Shown: positions 32,999 through 44,300, numbered from the stretch's first letter. The stretch: DNA of 64,000 nucleotides from Sycobia sp. Sy_11 (GCA_018907035.1 JACCIC010000123.1:806001-870000), one strand, 5' to 3'. Numbers and translations: made by a program. Notes: generated by a model from the sequence alone, not told the origin.

Positions 32999-33374
32999 CT
33001 TGCCTTCGAGGCGCTGTCGGTCCACTTAATTTAGTTAGCTACTGCCAGAAATTATGCAAATCTAGTAAGTATTTACCGGATGCGCAAAATTAAATAACTA
33101 AAAAGGTAATGAAAACGGAGGTAAAAAAATTCATGGCTTAATAACTTTAGTATAATAAAAGTTTTTTACATAAAACTTTTTTTGAATTGAATTATAACGG
33201 AATAATTTTCTTTTCAGCATAATTAGAAGTAATATAATGGTTTAATATTGACCCAATAATTATTTGAAAATCTCGAAACCCAATTTCAATGTATATATAG
33301 TACAGTCGTCCGATGGCTGTAGTACCCATACTTGCCATTGGAGCGCGACCGCGCTCCTTAATATAAATGATTCT

Positions 33375-33685
33375 ATATGAAAAATAAAAATACAGACTAT
33401 AAAAAACCCCCCCTCATAGATATAAGTACTCTTCAATAATTGATTAAATAATTATTATGAAGAAATAAATGAATGTAATATATAAATAAATTAATCGATT
33501 ATTTATCTTATTGCATATAAACAAATATATGTCATTAATAATATACATTAAATGAAAGATTATAATTTGATATTAATGATATAATATTTATTTCAGACTA
33601 TTATACACACATATATATGTTAAATACTTACAAATTATATATTGATTACACGTATGCGAACCTTAAAATATAAATATATATTAAA
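33375..33685 (+). repeat. diverged dispersed repeat, copy 2
   Basis: Partner of 6593-6870, with the same landmarks in the same order. No coding capacity. Confidence 0.5.
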
Positions 33686-33714
33686 AAATCTACTGAAATG
33701 ATTTCTCTAGAATT

Positions 33715-33890
33715 CAAAATATATATTTTATATTATCTTTGGAAGGACGTAGGCTATGTCTTGTTTTGCAAATCTTGTCTGCTTGGATCAATAAATTATA
33801 CACGCATACATTACATGTGGTGTATTATAATTTAGTGGGGTAATAAACCGAATTTGGTATCGACTCGACATATTGTGTGCGTAGTAAAGT
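33715..33890 (+). mobile_element. Helitron-like 5' region fragment
   Basis: It matches 21330-21480: GGAAGGACGTAGGC, CAATAAATTA, ACATTA, GGTGTATTATAATTTAGTGG and CGACTCGACAT, in order. The TC terminus is missing, so this is a decayed or truncated copy. Confidence 0.55.
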
Positions 33891-33937
33891 AATACCAAAG
33901 AAGATAGACGCTCATAGAAGAACACTTCTGTACAACT

Positions 33938-34262
33938 CATAGGCCTATATATTAGACCGCGCGCTCTGGAAACAGAGTTGAAGCCTAAACCAGAGTGAGA
34001 AAGCAATACAAGTAGTCGTGTTGTCTCTCTCTTACAGACAAGGAAGTGGGAAGAAAAGAAAAGTAGGGGAACAGTAGCAGTAGAAATATACACTGCAGAA
34101 ATATACGTTTCTCCTATACTCTATACCATTGTTATTGTTAGGCTGGTTCCCTACTTATTTTCCAAAGCAAGAGAGAATGCACGACTCCAGGCTTATCTCT
34201 GTCCTTTAATATGGACTTCAGAGCGTCCGTTTACGCGCGCGGTTTAATATATAAGTCTATGG
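33938..34262. repeat. 27-bp inverted repeats around a 270-bp core
   Basis: TCATAGGCCTATATATTAGA at 33938 continues into CCGCGCGC, and its inverse ends the segment at about 34262, with 3 mismatches in 27. The core has no recognisable protein. It could be a small non-autonomous DNA element, but no target duplication was seen. Confidence 0.4.
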
Positions 34263-34269
34263 TACAAAT

Positions 34270-35849
34270 GGTCCAAATCGTTGGATCCAGTCTTTGGGTA
34301 TCTTTTCGTAGTTGCATTTCCCCACCGCTGGAAAGTGCTATTGTCGCCACCAGTATATATAGATATACAAGCAATGTATGTCATGTAAACCTTATTCAGA
34401 TATATCTATATCTATGGGAGTCCGTATATATATAAAGGCCTGTATATTTAGACACTACAATAGCAGCTAGCCTCGTCGAGTCGACGTGCCAGACAGGCTA
34501 AGCATGCCGGCGCAGAGCAGGTATGCTGGGTATATCCATTTAATGGGCAAAAAAATTTATGATGCGACTATACGATAATCCAAAAAAATTTTTTTTGGTG
34601 AATAGTTCAATAGTTCCGTCTTGAGATCCCCTGGAAAATTCTACGATTATACGACAGACAGATACTTTCTAATACATTTTTCTCGAGAAATGCTGATTGG
34701 ATGAAATAAACGTATAAATAGAACGCATAAAAGAAAAAATATATTTTGATAAGAAAATTATTGTTTGAAATATTTTTTGTAATTTTAAGTGGACTGAAAC
34801 AAAATCTAGTTGATACGATATTTGTTTAATTAGAAAAAACATCATTATTTGTGTAAAAATAATTTCTTGAAATCGGCTAAATCAAATTCATTTTCTTAAA
34901 TGCATTAAATTTAATTTCATAAGCATATGAATAGTTTTAATATCTGGTTTGTTAAAAATAAAAATGTTTCTAAAAATATCTCGCCATGTGGATCCAAGGT
35001 TTTCATTTCTCCGGTTACTATACTTATAAAGAGACTCTTAACACTTATGCTTATATATGTAAAGTTTGAACAGCGGAGATTTTGCGTTGGAAATTAAGTT
35101 ATGTTGTGCTCTATATAATTCAAATATAATTGCACTCGCGCGCGCGCATGTGTGTGTGCAACGCTTAGGCTAGTGTTAATAATTATATTATTACTTTGTC
35201 ACTCGCGATTCCTTTGTTTTTCCAGACCTTCATTACCCTATTCTTGCTTAACTTTAAATGCTATTCTGTACATATAAGATCTGATATGATATTTTTATTA
35301 GTTCGAATTATGAACTGTATTTTAACATTCGAAATGTTGAAATCGAATTTATATTCCAGTTGCAAAAGACACTATGATCCATCTATTTAGACCCCACTTC
35401 ATTATTTAAACTTGAGGATGCTTTGGGGAATTCAGTTAAAATATTGCAATATTGAGCTGCTCTGAATTACGTCAGTGTTAGACTTCGTTCAATAATTATC
35501 GAGACACGATAAAAATTTATAGTACATTTATGATGAACTATAAATTTTGAAAATTTATAGTTCAAATTTATTGATAGTTTAGCTGTTGTTATTGATCCTG
35601 TTAGCTATTTCATTATCCGTTGAATCGTTATTACATTATTTCGGTACTAGCAACCCAGTCGTTATCTAATACCGTTTACTATTATTCTCATCAGGTATCC
35701 AATAAATTGGTTTCTTCTTATAAGGCCACTAAATATTGCTAAAATATTTATGCAATGGATTTATAATGTATTACCATTTTCAACCACTAAAACTGAAGGT
35801 ACTGCTTATTGAGTTTTATCAATTTAGATCAATAAGATACTCTAATTGT
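34270..35849. other. AT-rich stretch, nothing recognised
   Basis: There are a GCGCGCGC/TGTGTG run at about 35138-35158 and short ORFs without similarity. No feature could be supported. Confidence 0.4.
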
Positions 35850-36120
35850 GCTTATGTCGACTGTTTTTAGATAAAATTAATAAATATTTTTATTGGTTTT
35901 ATATTCCAATTAAATTAAAAATTATATATAATTATATTAATATATGTTTGAATTAATATTAATACATATAATATATAATTAATTAACAATTATAATGACA
36001 ATCACACTGTCGTTGTTTAAAATAATTCCCGTAGTCAAATCTGAAATAAAAATTTTATTAGCTAAAAAAAATTTTTCTATTATTAAAGTACAACCTGACT
36101 GTCACCATCACGTTTACTCA
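35850..36120 (-). repeat. foldback-family fragment, left arm plus spacer
   Basis: CTTATGTCGACTG, ATTAATAAATATTTTTATTGG, TCAAATCTGAAATAAAA and an ACAACCTGACTGT spacer motif parallel the left half of 21573-21830. The other arm is absent. Confidence 0.6.
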
Positions 36121-36540
36121 ATGAAAGTTACTGCTGCTGTTGTCCAACCTTTCGAGATCGCTACGGCTCCTTATCAGTGACCAAACTAAATCTTGTATTA
36201 ACATTTCAATTCGATTGCGAGCCTCGATCATAAGTAATTACAATGGGTGCACACGGAAAATATGTCTGCCACATCGTCATAGGCTCATCCGCAGCACTTG
36301 CATATTGACCACGGGCCAACATTGGATATGAGCTGTTTCGTTCAATGTCCTCGTTCGTTCGTTGTCTATCATGTTTGGCACAAACCGAGTGTGTCCGTCT
36401 GTTCTTCCATCACAGCGTCTTCCTCCCCGACGTTCGCATTTTATTTGTAAATTTTTTTTCGTTCTCCCGCTAATAGATCCATTGGAATAACGCTCGCTAT
36501 CATGAAAATCGTCTCTTGCGAAACGGTTCGATTCACGCAC
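36121..36540. other. unrecognised GC-balanced stretch
   Basis: The composition suggests former coding sequence, perhaps ORF1 of the LINE that follows, but no frame reads convincingly. Confidence 0.25.
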
Positions 36541-36559
36541 GCATTTCTCAGTGATCCCA

Positions 36560-37699
36560 CCCTTTGAGTATTTTTCATGGCATTTGCTCTAATATTCATC
36601 GAACGGCAGGAGCACTGTCTGCTTCTGGTGTGGGCAACAGGGACACAAAGCGGTCGATTGTAGGACGCTTCCGAAATGTTATCACTGCTCGGGAACCACG
36701 CTCGCGGCGTTGGATTATATCGCGGGGTTTACGGCTTACACGGTGTTTAGCCAAGTTACCCGAAAATAGATAAACTACTGCAGGCGATCCTAAACAGGAG
36801 TTGGACGATGGGCGACCTGCTCACGCAGATCTGTCTTGAGAAGACTCCGATATCGTCATCGTCAGCGAACAATATGTTGATATATTGTTATATATTACAA
36901 TACGGTTCAACGTTGCCCAGCCAGATGGGTCGTTGCAATGATAGATCACGAGAAGTTTTTCCAAATGCTAGAACGTGGACAGCGATTTCTGGTTGAAATA
37001 ACAAGGAGTGCAATGCTTTGTGAACGTGCAAAACTGGTAACGGAAGCTACGATGCATCTGATCCACTAAGCCTGCTCGTGTGTTATGCTCTAAATGGCGG
37101 AGCTGCAGCGGCAATCCTTACGGCTGCACCACGTAGCTCAAAGGGCTCAAAGGCGTGACCATAACACCGCTTTTAGGATCGCTTAAAATCTAATGAAGAA
37201 GAAAGATCTGAAGTGAACCATCAAAGCCAATAAATACAAAATCATAGACTCCAATTTATACGTGTTTTGTAAGAACATGGCTATGAGCGAGTAAGTGATG
37301 AACGGTATCGTCCATGCCCTATTCCTCACTCATCCCAAACTACAGGATGAGCTCCTGGCTCCCGAGAGCCCTGAGACACCGCCCTTCACAAGGACAGAGC
37401 TAGCAAGAATAGTGCGCTCTCTGAAGAACAACAAGGCAGTAGTGCTGAAAGGAGTGCTAGAGAGCCATCCTGAACTCTTCTTTGACATGTACAACTCGTG
37501 TCTTAGTGCGGGAATATTTTCCCGCTTAATTATCCCCGCTGAGAGGAGTGGAAGGAGGCGCTACTTTTCCTGATAAGCAAGGACAAAGGACCTTCTAGTG
37601 CTCTATCGGCGTACAGATTCTTATGCAGGCTAGACATCGCCGGGACTCTTCTGAGTGGCCCGTACGTCTTCTGGTCACCTTCAATGTCAAAAATGACTT
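36560..37699 (+). pseudogene. R1-clade LINE, 5' part, interrupted by Gypsy element 2
   Basis: Frames shift repeatedly. After a possible ORF1 tail, a start of ORF2 endonuclease is legible at about 36785-36880 (LNRSWTMGDLLTQICLEK, then in another frame DIVIVSEQY). The N-terminal RT region is at 37295-37570 (PPFTRTELARIVRSLKNNKA, then ESHPELFFDMYNSCLSAGIF), followed in another frame by a KDKGPS..AYRFLCRLDIAGTL stretch. These follow the order of R1-type ORF2. The continuation is at 46711. Many stops; long dead. Confidence 0.75.
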
Positions 37700-37712
37700 T
37701 GTAACATAAGCA

Positions 37713-38061
37713 CTTTGGTGTGAGCTAGTTCGTGCTCCGGCTCAACGCGCCTCGGCCCCGATCGCTCAGCACGCCATCGGGTTCTTTTCACCCCACCAAA
37801 GGCTATGTTCAATTCGTTTTAACTTGCATAAACGAATGGCTCCGGCTCAACCCGCCTCGGCCTCTAGTCGCTCAACGCGCCACTAGGTTCGTTTGTGCAA
37901 GGATATTTGTTTTAATTTTTACGGTGTGTACTGTACTTTGGCCCACGCTCAACACGCCTAGGCCCTTGGTCGCTCAACCCGCCACCAAGTTTGTTCTAGT
38001 ACACGCCGAACCCGCGAAAATCCAATTCTCACTCTCGCTCAACCCGCCAGAGTTTGAATTG
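37713..38061 (-). other. array of seven 13-nt-loop hairpins in the LTR
   Basis: Coordinates are plus strand; the element is transcribed from the other strand. Stems: CCG/CGG (37737/37753), CCCGAT/ATCGGG (37757/37776), CCG/CGG (37842/37858), CTAGT/ACTAG (37864/37882), GGCCCA/TAGGCC (37940/37959, one mismatch), CTTGGT/ACCAAG (37965/37984), ACTCT/AGAGT (38031/38049). Every loop is 13 nt and contains GCTCA(A/G)C-N-CGCC. Outer stems enclose hairpins 1-2 (CTTTGGTG/CACCAAAG), 3-4 (CTTGCATAAACGAA/TTCGTTTGTGCAAG) and 5-6 (CGGTGTGTACT/AGTACACGCCG). CAATTC/GAATTG extends hairpin 7. In the retrotransposon RNA this would fall in the LTR's 3' part, next to the primer site. Function unknown. Confidence 0.8.
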
Positions 38062-38394
38062 AATTTTTATTAAATTTATTTACCATTTTATTTCTTTCGT
38101 TGCTGGATTTGGGAAACTGAATAAGTTTAAATTTTGTTAAATATTAAATAAGTTTATTTAACAAAAAAAGAAAATTAACAAAAATTTATAAACAAAAAAT
38201 TTAATAATAATGACAATAATAAAATAATTAATAATAAAAGGCTCTTAGTTATCAGCCGTTTCTCTAACGCCCGCTTTGTCGCCATTATCCGCTGTAACAA
38301 AATAAACAAATTATATCATAAAATAAATTTATTTTATGATGCACATAATTTTAAATAATTTATTTCTAATTTAAAATTTACAAAATTTTAATTA

Positions 38395-39692
38395 TCAGGT
38401 ATGTGAATAAGTCTTTCCCGTTTTTTTTTTTTTTTTTTTTCAAATTTTGAGCCTTTATTGTGAAAAAATGGTTACAAATGAATTATTGAAAGTATTGGCC
38501 ATCGCTAGCTACAACTTTTTCCCATCTTTCTGGCAACATACGAATCCCGTTGCGAAAAAATTCGACCGGTTTGGCCTCTATCCAGTCATCCACCCATTTT
38601 TTGGCTTCCTCGTAGGAATGGAAGTGCTGGTCAGCCAGGCCATGCGTCATCGATCTGAAGAGATGGTAATCAGACGGAGCAACGTCTGGACTATACGGCG
38701 GGTGGGGTAGGACTTCCCATTTGAGCGTTTCTAAGTATGTTTTCACCGGCGGTGCAACATGTGGGCGAGCATTGTCATGTTGCAAAATAACTTTGTCGTG
38801 CCTGTCGGAGTATTGTGGCCGTTTTTCTCGCAGTGCGCGGCTCAAACGCATCAATTGTCGTCGATAGACCTCGCCTGTGATCCTTTCATTCGGTTTCAGA
38901 AGCTCATAGTAAACCACACCTAGCTGGTCCCACCATATACAGAGCATGAGCTTGGCGCCATGAATATTTGGCTTGGCCGTCGATGATGATGCATGGCCGG
39001 GTAGTCCCCATGATTTTCTTCGCTTCGGATTATCGTAACGTATACACTTTTCATCGCCAGTCACGATACGATGCAGAAAACCCTTTCTTTTATGTCGCTG
39101 AAGCAGCTGTTCGCAAGTGAAAAAACGCCGTTCGACGTCTCTCAGCTTCAGTTCGTACGGCACCCAATTTCCTTGCTTTTGGATCATTCCCATGGCTTTC
39201 AAACGCTTGGAAATGGTTGTTCGGTCAACTCCCAATGCTTCAGCAAGTTCTTCTTGCGTTTGACAAGAATCTTCATCAAGCAAAGTCGCCAATTCTCGAT
39301 CTTCAAAGATTTGCGGCCGCCCGGAACGCTCCTTGTCTTCCACGTCGAAATCACCGCTTTTGAAGCGTCGAAACCATCCGCGAACACTTGAATCATCAAC
39401 ACAACCTTCTCCATAAGCCTCCTGAAGCAATCGATGCGTCTCGGCAGCAGATTTCTTCAAATTGAACCAATAAAGTGAAACTTCCCGCAAATGACGTCGA
39501 CTCGGCTCAAATTTCGACATTTTCACGATATCAAAAATTTATGATGCGAAAAAATTTTAACTAATGTGTTAGTATGCAATTGTTGACATATGAATAAGCT
39601 TTGATTATGACATATGTAACCATTGAATACTCGCACAGTATTGGTGGCGCCATCTCTTACAAAAAACAGGAAAGACTTATTCACACTCCTAA
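38395..39692 (-). mobile_element. mariner C, copy 2, intact, inside the Gypsy LTR
   Basis: Ends TCAGGTATGTGAATAAGTCT and, inverted, TTAGGAGTGTGAATAAGTCT are flanked by TA (38393-38394 and 39693-39694). The unoccupied site is preserved in the other LTR (TTTTAATTATTATTTATTCC at about 46265), so the insertion point and TA duplication are directly confirmed. Length 1298 bp, with a T20 run at 38421-38440. Confidence 0.97.
38483..39526 (-). CDS. mariner transposase, intact, second copy
   Basis: 347 residues, open throughout, with the same domain order and DD34D residues (D158, D251, D286) as the protein at 22617. Only residue 35 (Gln instead of Pro) and residue 80 (Ala instead of Ser) differ. Both lie outside the catalytic residues, so both copies could encode active enzyme. 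It is transcribed in the same direction as the host Gypsy element. No separate promoter is visible beyond the terminal repeat and about 170 bp of leader. Confidence 0.95.
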   Translation of the reverse strand: MKMSKFEPSRRHLREVSLYWFNLKKSAAETHRLLQEAYGEGCVDDSSVRGWFRRFKSGDFDVEDKERSGRPQIFEDRELATLLDEDSCQTQEELAEALGVDRTTISKRLKAMGMIQKQGNWVPYELKLRDVERRFFTCEQLLQRHKRKGFLHRIVTGDEKCIRYDNPKRRKSWGLPGHASSSTAKPNIHGAKLMLCIWWDQLGVVYYELLKPNERITGEVYRRQLMRLSRALREKRPQYSDRHDKVILQHDNARPHVAPPVKTYLETLKWEVLPHPPYSPDVAPSDYHLFRSMTHGLADQHFHSYEEAKKWVDDWIEAKPVEFFRNGIRMLPERWEKVVASDGQYFQ

Positions 39693-40094
39693 TATTATTT
39701 ATTCCGTTTTTCACGTCTCGCCCCGAGTGTGCGGAGACTTGTCGCCCGCTATCGCGCCGACGAGAGGACCCCTCGAAAAGCCAGTTTCGAGGTCGCTGGC
39801 ACACTGAATTTTCGCAGTCAGTGCGGCTCTATTTGAGAATTAGGAGAGAGCGCTCGCTCTCCCCTTACCGCACTGTACCGCGCCGTAGTTTTGGGCAGCG
39901 CCGTCGCCGCTCGCGAGAATTCGCGAATTGATTCGCGAATTATCGCTCGCCGCTGCTCTTCGAACCGCCTGCGGCCAGAGAGCGCTCGCTCATCCTCTCC
40001 GCTGACGGCGCTTTATCCCCGCGCCGCGCCGCTCACGACTTCGCGACTTATTACAAATATTAAAATTTCTGCGCGAGACTATTGTCTCGTCGCA

Positions 40095-40109
40095 TCTCCC
40101 CCTTCCCCC
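40095..40109 (-). other. polypurine tract of Gypsy element 2
   Basis: On the minus strand GGGGGAAGGGGGAGA directly precedes the 3' LTR start TGCGACG. This is the expected position and composition for the plus-strand DNA primer. Confidence 0.88.
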
Positions 40110-40215
40110 GTGAAGAGTGAAACGCGATAACAAAAAATGAAACGGAGATATACTATTTGAATTTATTATGCCGGACTCGGTGAAATAAATTGCGAGGAAC
40201 CCGGTTTCGCGCATA

Positions 40216-40761
40216 TTATAACGTTGATTTTTCGATAATAAAAAAAAACAAACCTTTAGGTTTTCCGACTCTTATCGCTCCTGTTTTGGCGTCTATTCGG
40301 ATGCGCCATCGCAGACCGTTGTCCCGAGCCCTGTATTCACGCACTCCCGGCGGGATCACGACCTCCGGCCCATTTGGGATTTTTACCCTTCTGGGCCGTG
40401 GGGGCTCCGGGATGGAAATCCGACGGAATCCTTCCGCCGGATTCGGAGGCACCTGAAATGACGTGTCCCGCTGCTGCCGGTGGATGGGCGGGAGTGTTAT
40501 AAGCGGCGGTGGGAAAGCTAAGGGTCTCGGGCGCGTCTGTAGCCGCTCCAGCCGCACCATTGGCCTCCTGGCCATAGCCTCTAGGACCGCCTTACTGGTC
40601 GGCTGATATTCTGCCGTCGCCAGTGTCTGCTGTGGGGTGGGCTGAGGGAAATATCCCTCATCTCCAGCCACCTCCCCGAAGTACGAGGTATCCTGAACGT
40701 CTAGCCAACGCTCGAATTCCTCGTATAGCTCCTGCGGCGTCATATTCATAATAGCGTCCAT
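40216..40761 (-). CDS. third ORF of Gypsy element 2, 181 residues, unknown
   Basis: An intact frame between pol and the polypurine tract, where errantivirus-like elements carry env. It has no signal peptide, membrane segment, glycosylation-rich region or furin site, so env is unlikely. The N-terminal 40 residues are acidic (MTPQELYEEFERWLD). The middle is proline-rich (LAFPPPLITLPPIH; IPEPPRPRRVKIP). The C-terminal part is basic (VREYRARDNGLRWRIRI). It is open although gag and pol are damaged. It could be a captured host or element accessory gene. Expression would need a subgenomic or spliced RNA. No homolog recognised. Confidence 0.55.
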   Translation of the reverse strand: MDAIMNMTPQELYEEFERWLDVQDTSYFGEVAGDEGYFPQPTPQQTLATAEYQPTSKAVLEAMARRPMVRLERLQTRPRPLAFPPPLITLPPIHRQQRDTSFQVPPNPAEGFRRISIPEPPRPRRVKIPNGPEVVIPPGVREYRARDNGLRWRIRIDAKTGAIRVGKPKGLFFFIIEKSTL

Positions 40762-41100
40762 CTTAACTTAAGAACGGTAGATTTTACAGTGATCAGATTT
40801 GTTCTCTTTAAATTTAATTCAATATTAAAGTTAGAACGTGTTGAATAGTAGGCAAGGGCGTATTTGTTTACTTTTATTTCCCGACTCGACCGTATGTTCG
40901 AATTTATCGTCGAGGTAGGGAATTGTAAAGCCCATGCCTATATACAAAATTATTTGTATAGTTGGTTGATTATTTAAACTTTGTGTCTTGATCCTGTGTG
41001 TTTGCGGAATATAGATTCTCCATCGTGAGTCGCGTTTATTTAGGAAAAACAACCTTTTTCCTCCCGATTTATTTCCGAGCCGTATTACATTGTACTTATC
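40762..41100 (-). other. noncoding spacer between pol and ORF3
   Basis: About 340 bp upstream of ORF3 (minus strand) with no open frame of note. It may hold the signals for expressing ORF3; none is recognisable. Confidence 0.35.
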
Positions 41101-41257
41101 ATTAACTCGCTATATACAGAATTATTGACTCGCTATATAAAATTAGTAACTCACTATTTTAAATTATTAACACGCTATATACAGAATTATTGACTCGCTA
41201 TATAAAATTAGTAACTCGCTATTTTAAATTATTAACGCGCTATATACAGAATTATTT
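41101..41257. repeat. 65-bp tandem repeat, 2.4 copies
   Basis: ATTAACTCGCTATATACAGA starts at 41101 and recurs at 41166 and 41231. Each unit contains three related 20-22-bp sub-units ending CGCTAT. It lies between pol and ORF3 of the Gypsy element. Confidence 0.9.
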
Positions 41258-41351
41258 ACGGAGATCTCGCTTACTTAATTATCTTATTTACTTATTACTA
41301 TTGCCGGCAATGTACAATATTTTACAATTTTACAAAATTATTTACAAAAAT

Positions 41352-44300
41352 TCACGTATCGTGACCGGTATACGGTTTTATGTTCTTGACCTGAATTTTT
41401 TCTATTAGTTTCCCATCTGCTCCTTGCAGATCAAATATGACTGGGGAAACTTTCTTTATTATTGCAAATGGCCCACTATATTTTTCGCAAAGTTTTGCAT
41501 TGATACTGCTTTATTTGACAGTATGTGTTGACGCTTCAGGACTTGTTCGCCAACACGTGGCTGCCAATCGCGTCGGCGTAAGTCATAATATTTTCTCTGT
41601 CGCGAGAAAGACTGTGCCGTTTTTATTTTGGCGAGCTCAAGTGCTTCCTGAATATTCCTTATCCTTTCTTCTGCTTTTAATTTTGAACGCTGTCCTATTT
41701 CTTGTTTCAGGCTACCTGGTGCGCTTAGCTCTCGTCCGAAATTTAAATAAGCTGGCGTAGAACCCGTGCTATCGTGCATGGCTGTGTTATATGCAAATGA
41801 AATTTCGTTTAGATAATTATCCCATGTTTTTTGGGACTTATCTATGTACTGTTTTACCATAGTTTTTACAGTGCGATTTACCCGTTCTACAGGATTGCAC
41901 TGGGGTGAATACGGTGGCGTTTTTCGATGAGTAATTTTCGCATTTTTTAATATTTGGCGAAACTCATTCGAAATAAATTATCTACCGTTATCACTCACTA
42001 TTACTTGCGGGCATCCAAAACGTAATATAATCTGTTCTTGGATTGCTCGTCCTATGGCAGCACCCGTTGCTTTCCGTAATGCACGTAGTTCGATCCATTT
42101 CGTTAATCGGTCCTGCATTACAAGAAGCATAATATGTCCGTTATTCGATCGTGGAAGAGGCCCCACCAAATCAACAGAGACCATCTCCCATGGCTGTGTT
42201 ACATTTGTCGCGTGCATTTTTCCCGCCGGGGCTGACTGCTGTGCTTTATGCTTTTGGCAGTTTATACACGCGCGTACGTACCGTGTGGCTTCACGGAACA
42301 TGCCTGGCCAGTAGTAGTTTTTAGCTAATTTTGCTAAAGTTTTAGCTACTCCTAAATGTCCTGCCGTGGGATCATCGTGGTTTTCCCTCATTATTCGCTG
42401 TTTTTCTGAATTATTTATGTATATTTTCCACTCACTTAATTCATTTGTTTCATTAAAATCAAGCGTGTGTAATATGTGCCGATACAATCTATTGCCTTCT
42501 ATCCTGTAATCCGGAAAATCTTTCGGATTTTCTGATACCGATTTATAAGTTTTCTCGTACCATTTATTTTCCGTTTTGGATATCGCATTTATTTCGACTG
42601 GATTCCGTGATAGTATGTCGGCCACGTTGTTTTCTGCCCCTTTTCGATACTGTATATCGAAATCCCATTGTGCTAATTCCAGTGCCCATCGTGCTAACCT
42701 TCCTGATGGATTATCTAACTTCTCCAACCATTTTAATGATTGGTGATCCGTTACCACTGTAAACGGATAACCTTCTAGATATGGGCGCATTTTCCATATG
42801 CCCCACCGCACAGCTAAACATTCCAATTCAGTGACGGAATAATTTTTTTCAGCTGAATTTAGTGTGCGGTTAGCATATGCAATGACGTTCTCTCTTTCTC
42901 CGTCTATCTGTGTTAGCACGGCGCGTAGGCCAAGTAGACCAAGTAGTAGTTTGCAGGACAAAAGGCAGATTCCAATTTGGACATGCCAAAACAGGAGCTT
43001 CCGTTAAGTTTTTCTTTAGCTCTTCAAAAGCCGTTGCTTGATCCTGTGTCCATGTCCATTCTGTTTTCTTCTTTAATAGTATACTTAACGGTGCTGCTGT
43101 TTTTGACAAATCTTTAATAAAACGCCTATACCAGGAAAGCATTCCAAAAAAACTTTTCAATTCTTTTTGATTTTTTGGTGGTGGTATTGCTGAAAAACCA
43201 CGTGTCCCAGATACGTAAGTTGTGACCTTGCAAATTTGCATTTTTCTAGATTCGGCTTGAATTTGGCAGCCCGCAACCTTTCAAAGACTGTCTTGAGCAT
43301 TTCTTTATGTTCTTTGTATGTCTCGGTGATGATAATTATGTCATCAAGATATGCAAATGCATTTGGTGCCATATCGGGTGTAATAATTGTATCTAGCAAT
43401 CTCTGAAACTTTGCTGGGGCAGTATGTAAACCAAAATGCATTACATTGAACTCATAAAGGCCTCGTCCTGGCACTGTAAAAGCCGTAAGAGGCTTACTTT
43501 CTTCTGTTAGGTTAATTTGCCAATAGCCATTTTTAAGGTCAATAGTTGACAGTATTCGTGCGCCCTGCAACTTATCAAGAATTGACTGTATTTGTGGCAG
43601 GGGGTAAGCATCCTTTTTCGAAATTTTATTTAAACAGCGAAAATCCACACAAAATCGAGGTTTGCCGTCTTTTTTCCTTGCGATTACCACAGTACTACTC
43701 CATGGGCTGTCTGACGGTCGTATTATGCCCTCCTTTATCATTTTATCAACTTCCTCGTTGATAATTTTTTGCATTGCTGGGTTTCTAGCTCAGTAACGTT
43801 GTTTTAATGGTGTAGTGTCCGTCAGTCGTATTTCATGTTTCACACAAGGCGTAGCCCCTTTAATAGAATTAAATTTTTCCATTTCTGTATTTATAAATCT
43901 TTCTAAATCTTTCTTTTGCTGTTTTGGTAACTCTTGCAATCCTGTTTGAAGGTTCTGAATACTTGACATTTGATTTATAAATATATTACTATTTCTAAGT
44001 TTTTTTCCTTTCAATGAAACGTCGATGTTCAATTTAGTTAAAATGTCCATTCCTAGGATAATTTTACTACTTAATTTATTCATTACGTAAAATTCTTGAT
44101 TTACGTAATAATTTTTTATCTTGACTATGCCTTTTATCCCTTTCATTTCGGATATCAATGCACCGTTTGCCAGTATTGCTGCTTTGGATTTTTCTACCGC
44201 AGTCCAATTGCATTTATTTTTGCAATGGTTTGCCACGTCCGGCCGTATAAAAGAATTAACTGAACCTGTGTCAACTAATGCTTTATACTTTTTTTGGCCT

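Larger units (their letters stand above)
37700..40094 (-). repeat. 3' LTR of Gypsy element 2, split by mariner C
   Basis: Homologous to 45578-46706. Removing 38395-39692 and one TA gives about 1095 bp. It lacks about 40 bp of CGCCGCGCC-rich sequence present in the other LTR near 46600-46640 and has a short CGACGAGAGG-type insertion near 39760. On the minus strand it starts TGCGACGAGACAATAG. Confidence 0.93.

Noticed and set aside
37732..38073. 113-codon plus-strand ORF, repeated at 45610-45951
   Set aside because: It lies in the LTR on the strand opposite to the element and is explained by the hairpin array; duplicated simply because the LTR is.
40216..40761. env gene of the Gypsy element
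   Set aside because: No signal peptide, transmembrane segment or cleavage site; the position alone is not enough.
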